The translations under genes and the position numbers were made by a program. This document shows positions 14,654-23,738 of a stretch of DNA of 64,000 nucleotides, piece by piece (within the stretch, counting starts at the first letter, position 1; each line of letters starts with the position of its first letter). Origin of the DNA: Actinomadura sp. KC06. Lineage in GTDB: Bacteria > Actinomycetota > Actinomycetes > Streptosporangiales > Streptosporangiaceae. The stretch covers positions 1 through 64,000 of the forward strand of contig NZ_SMKT01000010.1 of assembly GCF_004348735.1 (NCBI RefSeq), in the 5' to 3' direction. The notes below the pieces were generated by a model. That model worked only from the letters and a program-made list of their open reading frames with translations, was not told the DNA's origin and ran no database searches.

Positions 14654-15949
14654 TCAGCCCCGATCTTCCCGATCCGCCTGAGCCTTCCCGCTCCGCTCCG
14701 TGACGTCAAGCCCGAGCAGGACGCGTCTCAGCAGCTCAAGGGCGTGCACGACGGTCATCCGCCGGATCACCGCGCGGGATTCCGGGCCGGTGCCCGGCAC
14801 GGGGAGTTTCGGAGCGAACACGGTGAGCGACTCTCCTGGACCGGCCACACCGATGTAGATCGTCCCGACCGGGCGGCCGTCCTGCGGGTCGGGGCCCGCC
14901 ACACCCGTCACGGCGAGCCCGTACGTCGCGTTGAGCGCGTCCCGCACACCCGCCGCCATCGCGGCCGCCACGTCCGGGTGGACGGCCCCCTCCTCGGCGA
15001 GCAGTTCCGCCGGGACGCCCAGCAGCCGGTGCTTGGTCTCGGTCGCGTACGTCACCATGCCGCCGGCGAACGTCGCCGACGAACCCGGCATCGCGGTCAG
15101 CTCCGCGCCGATGAGCCCGCCGGTCAGCGACTCCGCCGTGGCGACGGTCGCCGAGCGCTCCGCGAGCAGCCGGTGGACGACCCGGTCGAGCGACTCGTCC
15201 TCCGCCCCGTACACGGCGTCGCCGAGCAGATCCCGGACTCGCGCCTCGACGTCCGCGAGGCGCCCGGCGGCACCCGGCCCCGCGACGCTGATGCGGACCT
15301 TCACCTCCGCCGGGTCGGGCAGGTAGGCGAGCCGCACCCCGTCCATCGCCTCGACCTCGGCGAGCCGCGTCGCGACGACCGACTCCCACATCCGGGCGGT
15401 GCGCAGCGTGCGGCGCGCGACGGCGGGCAGCCCGGCGATCTCCGCCAGCTCCGGCAGGACGGTCTCGTCCATGATCGTGCGCATCTCGAACGGGACGCCC
15501 GGCAGCGCGTAGACGATCCCGCCGGGCAGCTCGACGCGCAGGCCGGGCGCCGAGCCCGCGGAGTTGGCGAGGACCCGCGCGCCCTCGGGGACGTCCGCCA
15601 TGCGCAGCGCCATCGGCTGCAGCTCCCGCCCGGCGCGCTCGACCCGCTCGCGCAGCCGCCGCTCCAGCGCCGGGTCCCGGACGAGCCCGACGCCCGCCGC
15701 CTTGGCGAGCGCGTCGCGGGTCAGGTCGTCGTAGGTCGGCCCGAGGCCGCCGGTGCTGATGACGGCGTCGGCGCGGCCTAGCGCGGCGGTCACGGCCTCG
15801 ACGATCACGTCCGTCTCGTCGCCGACGACGACGCTGCGGGTCACGTCGACGCCGTGGTCGGCGAGCCTGCGGCCGAGCCACGCGGCGTTCCCGTTGATCG
15901 TGTCGCCGAGGAGCAGCTCGTCCCCGACGGTGAGCAGTTCGACCCGCAT
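14654..15949 (-). CDS. cinA: CinA-family protein (MoCF domain plus PncC-type NMN deamidase domain)
   Basis: A 431-residue protein; ATG 15949 (MRVELLTVGDELLLGDTING) matches the family N-terminus. The first domain (about 1-170) is the MoaB/MogA-like fold with ISTGGLGPTYDDLTRDALAK. A middle linker leads to the C-terminal CinA domain (about 270-410: TVATAESLTGGLIGAELTAM, AGGMVTYATETKHRLLGVPA, TGVAGPDPQDGRPVGTIYIG), which hydrolyses nicotinamide mononucleotide in pyridine nucleotide recycling. The adjoining order with clgR is conserved, but here pgsA is separated from cinA by an inserted DUF1990/MOSC pair. Confidence 0.92.
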   Translation of the reverse strand: MRVELLTVGDELLLGDTINGNAAWLGRRLADHGVDVTRSVVVGDETDVIVEAVTAALGRADAVISTGGLGPTYDDLTRDALAKAAGVGLVRDPALERRLRERVERAGRELQPMALRMADVPEGARVLANSAGSAPGLRVELPGGIVYALPGVPFEMRTIMDETVLPELAEIAGLPAVARRTLRTARMWESVVATRLAEVEAMDGVRLAYLPDPAEVKVRISVAGPGAAGRLADVEARVRDLLGDAVYGAEDESLDRVVHRLLAERSATVATAESLTGGLIGAELTAMPGSSATFAGGMVTYATETKHRLLGVPAELLAEEGAVHPDVAAAMAAGVRDALNATYGLAVTGVAGPDPQDGRPVGTIYIGVAGPGESLTVFAPKLPVPGTGPESRAVIRRMTVVHALELLRRVLLGLDVTERSGKAQADREDRG

Positions 15950-16441
15950 CGCGTCCCCATCCCGCTGTTCACCGGCCCTGCTCTTCACCGGCAGGGCGCC
16001 ACGAATCTACCGGCGGCACCCGCGCGGACGGACCGGGGCGGCCGCCGGTTGTCCGCGAAAACGACCGAATGAGGACGGGCGCGGCCGCGGCCGATCGAAC
16101 CGGTCCAAGCGGATTTCCCTCTTCGCTCGCCCTTGAATTGCGACGGCCGCGCTTTGTGTCCCCTCACGGAGCCGTCCCCGCCACCGTGTGCGACGGGCAT
16201 GGCGGACGAGGCGCATATCGTCGGCGGCCGCTACTGACATCGTGTCCACCAATTCTCTGAAGTGCAGGTCACAATGTGAGTCAAAACTCATTCGTCCGAT
16301 TCGTGCGCGCGGGCATTCGTAGGGATAATTGCGTCCACGGGGCCTCGAACGGGGCTGCGGGGCCACGACCGGGGTGGGCGTGGCCCCGCAGCCCACTTCG
16401 TCACCGCCCCCCGCGCCCACCGTCAGCCGCGCACACAGACG
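15950..16441. other. 492-bp intergenic region without a credible gene
   Basis: It lies between the cinA start and the DUF1990 stop. A minus-strand frame of about 137 codons crosses it but has no family resemblance, no ribosome-binding site and biased Arg/Pro composition, so I leave it out. On the minus strand TAGATT (complement of 16004-16009) could be the cinA -10. A more A/T-rich patch at 16230-16335 holds TGAGT-CAAA-ACTCA. The right end holds the strong hairpin at 16352-16394. Confidence 0.6.
16352..16394 (-). terminator. Perfect 16-bp hairpin downstream of DUF1990
   Basis: GGGCTGCGGGGCCACG (16352-16367) and its exact complement at 16379-16394 enclose an 11-nt loop. It is 48 bp past the DUF1990 stop on the minus strand, the right place for its terminator. 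Confidence 0.8.
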
Positions 16442-16954
16442 TCAGCCGCGCGCGAGCCGCCGCAGGACGGCGCCGCACCGCCCGGCATAGACGCGCTGGA
16501 ACATCCCGACGAACGGCCCCGCCAGCTTCGACACCGCAGTCGCCGGACGGCTGAACGCGGTGACGGTCAACCACACGTCGCCCTCATCGTCCAGATGCAC
16601 GACGAACGACTCCTCGCCCGACTGCGGATGCCCGGGGAGCGTCCCGTACGCCCATCCGGCGTAGCGCTCCTCCTCGCGCGTCCACACGATCCGGCACGGC
16701 GCCTTCAGCCGCAGCGGGCCGGCCCCCATCGCGATCACGACGCTGACGCCCGGCGCGGCGCGCGGGGCCGACGCCTCCACCCGCACCGGGATCGCCCGGT
16801 GCATCCAGAACTCCATGACCGCGTCGGCCGCGTTCCGGAACACCGCCGGGCCGTGGCCCACGTGCATCCGGCGCCGCAGATGCCGGTACCCGGCCGGCCG
16901 CTCCGCGTCTCGCGTGGCTCCGACCTCGGGATACGTGAAGTCCTGTGCGGTCAT
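16442..16954 (-). CDS. DUF1990-family protein
   Basis: A 170-residue protein from ATG 16954 with AAGGA upstream. Features matching DUF1990 are the N-terminal TYPEVGATRD, the YRHLRRRMHVGHGPAVF segment, the central CRIVWTREEERYAGWAYGTLP with HPQSGEESFVVHLDDEGDVW, and the C-terminal FQRVYAGRCGAVLRRLA. The family is common in plants and actinobacteria and has no established function; the fold is thought to be related to START-like domains. There is no signal peptide. It is divergent from a MOSC protein, and the pair interrupts the usual pgsA-cinA order. Confidence 0.85.
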   Translation of the reverse strand: MTAQDFTYPEVGATRDAERPAGYRHLRRRMHVGHGPAVFRNAADAVMEFWMHRAIPVRVEASAPRAAPGVSVVIAMGAGPLRLKAPCRIVWTREEERYAGWAYGTLPGHPQSGEESFVVHLDDEGDVWLTVTAFSRPATAVSKLAGPFVGMFQRVYAGRCGAVLRRLARG

Positions 16955-17031
16955 GCCCGTCCTTGCCTCAAAGCTGACGAATCAGCGTCAAGTATCGCCG
17001 GATTCTCTGGCCCGGCCGCGCGGCGGGCCCG

Positions 17032-17037
17032 TAGCGT
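17032..17037 (+). promoter_or_regulatory. -10 element TAGCGT for a leaderless MOSC transcript
   Basis: TAGCGT, then 7 nt, then ATG 17045, with no Shine-Dalgarno sequence. This is the same pattern as at other genes in the window. Confidence 0.55.
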
Positions 17038-17044
17038 CCGGATC

Positions 17045-17830
17045 ATGAGAGCGGTCGTCGCCGGGCTGAACGTCTTCCCGATCAAGAGCGGGGGCGCCGT
17101 CGCGCTCGCCGAGGCCGCCCTGACGCCGGACGGCCTGCGCCACGACCGCGCGTTCATGCTCGTCCGCCCGGACGGACGGCACCTGTCGCAGCGCGAGGTC
17201 CCCGAGCTGGCGCTGCTCCGTCCCGAGTACGACGGGGTCAAGCTCACCGTCCACACGCCGCTCGCGGGCACGCCGCTGGTCTGCGAGGCGGCGGACGGCC
17301 CCGCCCGGGACGTGACCGTCCACCGGCGTCCCTGCCTGGGGATCGACCAAGGCGAGGACGCGGCCGCATGGTTCTCGTCCGTCCTCGGGCTGCCGTGCCG
17401 CCTGGTCCGCTTCACCGGGACGCGCCCCACCAGGCTCGGCGACGGGACGCTGACGTACGCCGACGGCTACCCGCTCTCCGTGCTGTCCGCCGAATCGCTG
17501 GACGACCTGAACCACCGGATGGACGCCCGGCTCCCGATGAGCCGGTTCCGGCCCAACATCGTCCTGCGCGGCCTCGGCCCGTACGGCGAGGACGCCGTCA
17601 CCCGGCTGCGCGCCACCGGCGCCGACATCGAGCTGATCAGGCCCTGCGGCCGCTGCGTCATCATCAACACCGACCAGGAGACCGCCCGGCGCGCCCCGCA
17701 CCCGCTCCGCGCGCTCGCCGGCTACCGCACGCAGCTCTTCGACGGCGCCCGCGAGGTCATGTTCGGCCGTCTCGGCATCCCCCGGGCACCGGGCGTCCTG
17801 CGGGTCGGCGACGAGCTGACGGCGTCCTGA
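17045..17830 (+). CDS. MOSC-domain protein (molybdenum-cofactor-related)
   Basis: A 261-residue protein. The MOSC N-terminal beta-barrel domain is about residues 1-110 (VVAGLNVFPIKSGGAVALAE, HDRAFMLVRPDGRHLSQREV). The MOSC domain follows (YADGYPLSVLSAESLDDLNH, MSRFRPNIVLRG) with the conserved cysteine region IRPCGRCVIINTDQETA. MOSC proteins bind or transfer sulfur of the molybdenum cofactor; mARC-type members reduce N-hydroxylated compounds. The genomic context (divergent DUF1990) does not identify a substrate. Confidence 0.9.
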   Translation: MRAVVAGLNVFPIKSGGAVALAEAALTPDGLRHDRAFMLVRPDGRHLSQREVPELALLRPEYDGVKLTVHTPLAGTPLVCEAADGPARDVTVHRRPCLGIDQGEDAAAWFSSVLGLPCRLVRFTGTRPTRLGDGTLTYADGYPLSVLSAESLDDLNHRMDARLPMSRFRPNIVLRGLGPYGEDAVTRLRATGADIELIRPCGRCVIINTDQETARRAPHPLRALAGYRTQLFDGAREVMFGRLGIPRAPGVLRVGDELTAS

Positions 17831-17849
17831 GACGCCTGCAGCGCGGCCG

Positions 17850-18445
17850 TCAGGGCGTGCCGGGCGCGTCCGGCGCGCGGCGCAGCCGCCATGCCTGGAC
17901 GAGGTAGTCCGCGCCCGTGACGACCGTGACGGCCAGCGCGGCGCCCATCGTGATCCAGCGCAGGTAGTCCAGCGGGCCGGGCAGGATGTACAGGCCGATG
18001 GCGATGACCTGCAGCATCGTCTTCAGCTTGCCGCCCTTGCTCGCCGGGATCACGCCGCGGCGGATCACGACGAACCGCAGCACCGTGATCCCGATCTCGC
18101 GGACCATGATGACGATCGTCACCCACCACCACAGCTCCCCCATGATGGACAGGCTGACCAGCGCCGCGCCGGTGAGCGCCTTGTCGGCGATCGGGTCGGC
18201 GATCTTGCCGAAGTCGGTGACGATGCCCCGGGCCCGCGCGATGTCGCCGTCGATCTTGTCGGTGATCGAGGCGACCGCGAAGACCCCGAACGCGGCGAGG
18301 CGCCAGGCGGTGCCGTCCAGGAAGAACATCCAGACGAAGACCGGGACCAGCGCGATCCGGACGATGGTCAGCGCGTTGGCGATGTTCCAGACACCGGCCG
18401 GCGGCGGGTCGTGCGGGCCCGCCACCGGATCCGGGGCGCCGGCGA

Positions 18446-18449
<4 letters not shown>
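17850..18449 (-). CDS. pgsA: CDP-diacylglycerol-glycerol-3-phosphate 3-phosphatidyltransferase
   Basis: A 199-residue membrane enzyme of phosphatidylglycerol synthesis. The ATG at 18449 overlaps the rimO stop (ATGA). The CDP-alcohol phosphotransferase motif D-x2-DG-x2-AR-x8-G-x3-D-x3-D is complete in [20 protein letters not shown] plus ADPIADK. Hydrophobic helices flank it ([33 protein letters not shown]). The short N-terminus is Pro/Gly-rich. rimO-pgsA-cinA is a common actinobacterial order, broken here after pgsA. Confidence 0.93.
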
Positions 18450-19906
<1,457 letters not shown>

Positions 19907-19985
19907 CCCCCTAAGGTAATGGCCCCGGACGCCCAAGGGGACCAGCGGCCTCGCCCGTCTGGCGGGTCGCCGGGGAGGGACGCGC

Positions 19986-20071
19986 GGTCAGGCGGATCAT
20001 TGTGGGGGGACGACCCCCCACACCCCCCGGTCAGGCGGATCATTGTGGGGGGACGACCCCCCACACCCCCC
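19986..20071. repeat. Two exact tandem 43-bp copies, each a GC hairpin
   Basis: The unit beginning GGTCAGGCGGATCATTGTGG occupies 19986-20028 and again 20029-20071 without a mismatch. A third partial copy (GGTCAGGCGG) starts at 20072 and contains the stop codon of the HTH gene. Each unit has the perfect hairpin TGTGGGGGG-ACGA-CCCCCCACA. Function is probably tandem termination or mRNA 3'-end protection for the HTH gene. The unit appears to have arisen by duplicating the gene's own end. Confidence 0.85.
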
Positions 20072-20073
20072 GG

Positions 20074-20829
20074 TCAGGCGGGCTCGGGGTCGTCGCGGTC
20101 GAAGCTCAGCCGCTGCACGCCCCGGCCCTTGCCGGGCGAGCCGATGTCCTTGCCGTTGACGGTCAGGTTGACGCTGCCGCCCACGCCGACCACGAGCCGG
20201 ACCTTCTTCTTGTCGGTGAAGTCCTTCTCGTCGCCCTCGCGGAGCATGCCGCTGAACAGCGTCCTGCCGTCGTCGCCGCGGACGTTCAGCCAGGTAGTGC
20301 GCTCGGCCACCACCCGGACCTCGACCTTGGTGCGCGGCGCCGCCGCGACCGGGTCGCGCTTCTCCGGCAGCGTGGGCGCCGCCGGGGCGGAGGTCGTCGG
20401 CGCGGGCGTCCCGGCGACCTGCCGGGCGGTGCGCCGCTCGCTCCCGCCGCCCTGCCCGATCACCTGGACCACCCCGTAGATGATCACGAGGGCGAGCGCG
20501 AGGGCCATCGCCGCGCTCCAGTTCGCCGACCTGCGCTCGCGGAACGCGACGGGCTGCTCGGGCTCGAACGCCGACACGGCCGACACCGGCTGCGGCGCGC
20601 CGCCGTGCGTCGCGTCGAACTCGGCGACGAGCGGTTCCGGATCAATGCCGATGACCCGCCCGATGCTCCGGATGTGCCCGCGGGCGTAGAAGTTGCCGCC
20701 GCACGCGGAGAAGTCGTCGGCCTCCATGCCGCGGATCACGGTCTCGCGTATCCGCGTTTGGAGACTCACCTGTGTCACCGAGAGACCGGCCCGCTGACGC
20801 TCCTCCGCCAAGGTCTCACCGATGCTCAC
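20074..20829 (-). CDS. RodZ-like HTH membrane protein (DUF4115)
   Basis: A 251-residue protein. GTG 20829 is preceded by GGAGG at ideal spacing. The N-terminal XRE-type HTH (SIGETLAEERQRAGLSVTQV, then QTRIRETVIRGMEADDFSAC and GNFYARGHIRSIGRVIGIDP) matches RodZ. One transmembrane helix (AAMALALALVIIYGVVQVI) follows, then a Pro/Ala linker and an extracytoplasmic DUF4115 domain (EVRVVAERTTWLNVRGDDG, VGVGGSVNLTVNGKDIGSPG). RodZ-type proteins tie MreB or the elongation machinery to the membrane. The gene lies between ftsK and rimO, the standard location in actinobacteria. Confidence 0.87.
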   Translation of the reverse strand: MSIGETLAEERQRAGLSVTQVSLQTRIRETVIRGMEADDFSACGGNFYARGHIRSIGRVIGIDPEPLVAEFDATHGGAPQPVSAVSAFEPEQPVAFRERRSANWSAAMALALALVIIYGVVQVIGQGGGSERRTARQVAGTPAPTTSAPAAPTLPEKRDPVAAAPRTKVEVRVVAERTTWLNVRGDDGRTLFSGMLREGDEKDFTDKKKVRLVVGVGGSVNLTVNGKDIGSPGKGRGVQRLSFDRDDPEPA

Positions 20830-21016
20830 GCCGGGCCTCCTTCGAAGGTGCTCGTCGCCGATCTCCCGCGACACACAAGTCTAGGAACGGCCATGCCCGC
20901 TGAGCGACAGCCAACACGTTGGAAACAGGGCAAGATTTCGCATCATTCCGCAACGCGCCGGAGGCCGACGCCTCAGTGCCGCTTCGGTGACGTTTCCCTG
21001 TCACCCGAGCGTCGCC

Positions 21017-23644
21017 TCAGCCTCCGCCGCGCAGCTCCGCGAGCACCCCGGGAAGGTCGTCCGGCTTCGCCAGGACGTCCCGCGCCTTGGAGCCCTCGCT
21101 CGGGCCGACGATGTCGCGGCTCTCCATCAGGTCCATGAGGCGGCCGGCCTTGGCGAACCCGACGCGGAGCTTGCGCTGCAGCATCGACGTCGACCCGAAC
21201 TGCGTCGACACGACCAGCTCGATGGCCTGGACGAGCAGATCCATGTCGTCGCCGATCTCCTCGTCGATCTCCTTCTTCGGCCCGGCGGCCGCGGCGACGT
21301 CGTCCCGGTAGTTCGCCTCCATCTGCCCCTTGCAGTGGTCGACGATCCCGTGGATCTCCTTCTCCGCGACGTAGGCGTTCTGGATGCGCATCGGCTTGCT
21401 CGCGCCCATCGGCAGGAACAGCGCGTCGCCCTGCCCGACCAGCTTCTCCGCGCCCGGCTGGTCGAGGATGACGCGGCTGTCCGACAGCGACGACGTCGCG
21501 AACGCCAGCCGGGACGGGACGTTCGCCTTGATGAGCCCGGTGACGACGTCCACCGACGGGCGCTGCGTCGCGAGCACCAGGTGGATGCCGGCGGCGCGGG
21601 CGAGCTGGGTGATGCGGACGACCGAATCCTCAACGTCGCGCGGCGCGACCATCATCAGGTCGGCCAGCTCGTCCACGATGACGAGCATGTACGGGTAGGG
21701 CGTGTAGACGCGCTCGCTGCCGGGCGGCGGGACCAGCTTCCCGGCCTTGACCGCCTTGTTGAAGTCGTCGATGTGCCGGTACCCGGACGCGGCGAGGTCG
21801 TCGTAGCGGCGGTCCATCTCGCCGACGACCCATTCGAGGGCCTCGGCGGCCTTCTTCGGGTTGGTGATGATCGGCGTGATCAGGTGCGGGATGCCCTGGT
21901 ACATCGTCAGCTCGACCCGCTTGGGGTCGACGAGGATCATCCGGACCTCGTCCGGCGTGGCGCGCATCAGCACGGACGTGATCAGCCCGTTGATGCACGT
22001 CGACTTGCCCGCGCCGGTCGCGCCCGCGATGAGGATGTGCGGCATCTTCGCCAGGTTCGCTACGACGGTGCGCCCTTCGACGTCCTTGCCGAGCCCGACG
22101 ATCATCGGGTGGTGCTCGTTGGTCGCGGCGGGCGAGCGGAGCACGTCGCCGAGGCTGACGATGTCCTTGTCGGTGTTCGGGATCTCCACGCCGATCGCCG
22201 ACTTGCCGGGGATCGGGGAGATGATGCGCACGTCGGCGCTCTTCACCGCGTAGGCGATGTTCTTGGTCAGCGCGATGACCTTCTCGACCTTCACCGCCGG
22301 GCCGAGCTCGATCTCGTACCGGGTGATGGTCGGGCCGCGGGTGAACCCGGTGACCTGCGCGTCGATGTCGAACTGCTCCAGCACGCCGGTCAGCGCGTTC
22401 ACGACCGTGTCGTTGGCCTTGGTGCGCGGCTTGGTGACGCTGCCGGGGCGCAGCGACGACGGGTCGGGCAGGACGTAGATCTCGCCGGACGACGACAGCG
22501 GCAGCTGCTCGGAGCGGAGCGGAGCGGGCGTCGGGTCGGGCACGTCGGCGGAGCGCGGGGCGTCGCCGCCCGCGACGTGCTCGTCCATCGGCGGCGCGCC
22601 GTCGTCGTCGGCGGGCGGCGCGGGCGGCGGGACGTCCGGCTGGAACGGGTCGGGCTCGAACAGGTCGTCGGCGAGGTCGCGCTGCGGACGGTCGCCCTTC
22701 TTCGGCTGGTCTTCCAGCAGGGGCGTGTCGTAGGGCCGGGAGTGCTCGCCGACCTCCAGCTCGTCGCTCTCGTCCTTGTCGGACTTCTTCTTGCGGCGGC
22801 GCTTCTTCGGCGCGTCGCCGTCGCTCTCGCCCTCGTCCTTGGCGGGACGCTGCGGACGGCCCTGCAGCGTCGCCACCGCCCACAGGTCGGAGACCCGCTC
22901 GGGCACGCGGTTGATGGGCGTCGCGGTGACGACCAGCAGGCCGAACCCCGACAGGAGCAGCAGCAGCGGGACGGCCACCCAGCCGCTCAGCGCCGCGTCC
23001 AGGGGTGCCGACACGACCCAGCCGACGACGCCGCCCGACTCGCGGACGCCGTCCATGTCCTTCGCGGGCGACGGGACGCCCGCCGCGATGTGCAGGATGC
23101 CGAGGACGCCGACGCCGAGCGCGGTCATGCCGATGACGATGCGTCCGGTGTCCTCGTGGTGCTCGGGGTGGCGCAGCGTCCGCCACGCCAGCAGCGCCAG
23201 CAGGATCGGCAGGATCATCGCCATGATGCCGATGCCGCCGCGCACGACCTTCTCCAGCGCGATCGTGACGACGCCGTCCGGGCGGAACCAGGTGACCGAG
23301 GCCAGCACGATGGACGAGCCGAGCAGCGCGAGCCCGAGCCCGTCGCGCCGGTGCTCGGGGTCGAGGCTGCGGGCGCCGTGCCCGTAGGCGCGGAAGATCG
23401 ACCCGACCGCGACCGCGGCGAGCAGGTACAGCTTGAACAGGAGCTTGAAGAACCCGAGCACCGCCTGGGAGATCGGGTCGGGCTTCTGCGGGGAACGCCC
23501 ACGGCCCGAACCGCGGCCCGAGCCGCGGTTCCCCTTCGAGCTGCCGCTCGAACGCTTCCGGGGGGACGACCCCGCGGACTTGCGAGCCGAACTGCCCCCC
23601 GCACGCGAAGAGGTTTTCGTTCCCCCAGACGCACGTGTGGCCAT
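21017..23644 (-). CDS. ftsK: DNA translocase FtsK/SpoIIIE
   Basis: An 875-residue protein from ATG 23644 (MATRASGGTKTSSRAGGSSA). A Ser/Gly/Arg/Lys-rich cytoplasmic start is followed by a membrane domain of several helices (residues about 60-260). An acidic, Pro-rich linker contains a KKRRRKKKSDK patch. The RecA-like motor has Walker A AGATGAGKST near residue 541 and Walker B LVIVDELADLMM. The C-terminal gamma winged helix that reads KOPS-like DNA is present (DDMDLLVQAIELVVSTQFGS, LQRKLRVGFAKAGRLMDLME). It pumps the chromosome through the closing septum. It sits between rnj and the RodZ-like gene. Confidence 0.95.
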   Translation of the reverse strand: MATRASGGTKTSSRAGGSSARKSAGSSPRKRSSGSSKGNRGSGRGSGRGRSPQKPDPISQAVLGFFKLLFKLYLLAAVAVGSIFRAYGHGARSLDPEHRRDGLGLALLGSSIVLASVTWFRPDGVVTIALEKVVRGGIGIMAMILPILLALLAWRTLRHPEHHEDTGRIVIGMTALGVGVLGILHIAAGVPSPAKDMDGVRESGGVVGWVVSAPLDAALSGWVAVPLLLLLSGFGLLVVTATPINRVPERVSDLWAVATLQGRPQRPAKDEGESDGDAPKKRRRKKKSDKDESDELEVGEHSRPYDTPLLEDQPKKGDRPQRDLADDLFEPDPFQPDVPPPAPPADDDGAPPMDEHVAGGDAPRSADVPDPTPAPLRSEQLPLSSSGEIYVLPDPSSLRPGSVTKPRTKANDTVVNALTGVLEQFDIDAQVTGFTRGPTITRYEIELGPAVKVEKVIALTKNIAYAVKSADVRIISPIPGKSAIGVEIPNTDKDIVSLGDVLRSPAATNEHHPMIVGLGKDVEGRTVVANLAKMPHILIAGATGAGKSTCINGLITSVLMRATPDEVRMILVDPKRVELTMYQGIPHLITPIITNPKKAAEALEWVVGEMDRRYDDLAASGYRHIDDFNKAVKAGKLVPPPGSERVYTPYPYMLVIVDELADLMMVAPRDVEDSVVRITQLARAAGIHLVLATQRPSVDVVTGLIKANVPSRLAFATSSLSDSRVILDQPGAEKLVGQGDALFLPMGASKPMRIQNAYVAEKEIHGIVDHCKGQMEANYRDDVAAAAGPKKEIDEEIGDDMDLLVQAIELVVSTQFGSTSMLQRKLRVGFAKAGRLMDLMESRDIVGPSEGSKARDVLAKPDDLPGVLAELRGGG

Positions 23645-23738
23645 GGTTATGAGAGTAACCAAGGACCCAAGAGGTTCCCGGGATGGCGGACGGGCGTGTT
23701 GACCGACGCCCGTCCGCGCGGTAACCGGGAGACCCGGG

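Noticed and set aside
16007-16420. A minus-strand frame of about 137 codons in the cinA-DUF1990 gap
   Set aside because: No ribosome-binding site or family likeness; Arg/Pro-rich composition typical of chance frames; it also crosses the DUF1990 terminator hairpin.
19986-20071. Insertion-sequence ends or att-site duplication
   Set aside because: The two copies are tandem with nothing between them, and each is itself a hairpin. A duplicated terminator is simpler.
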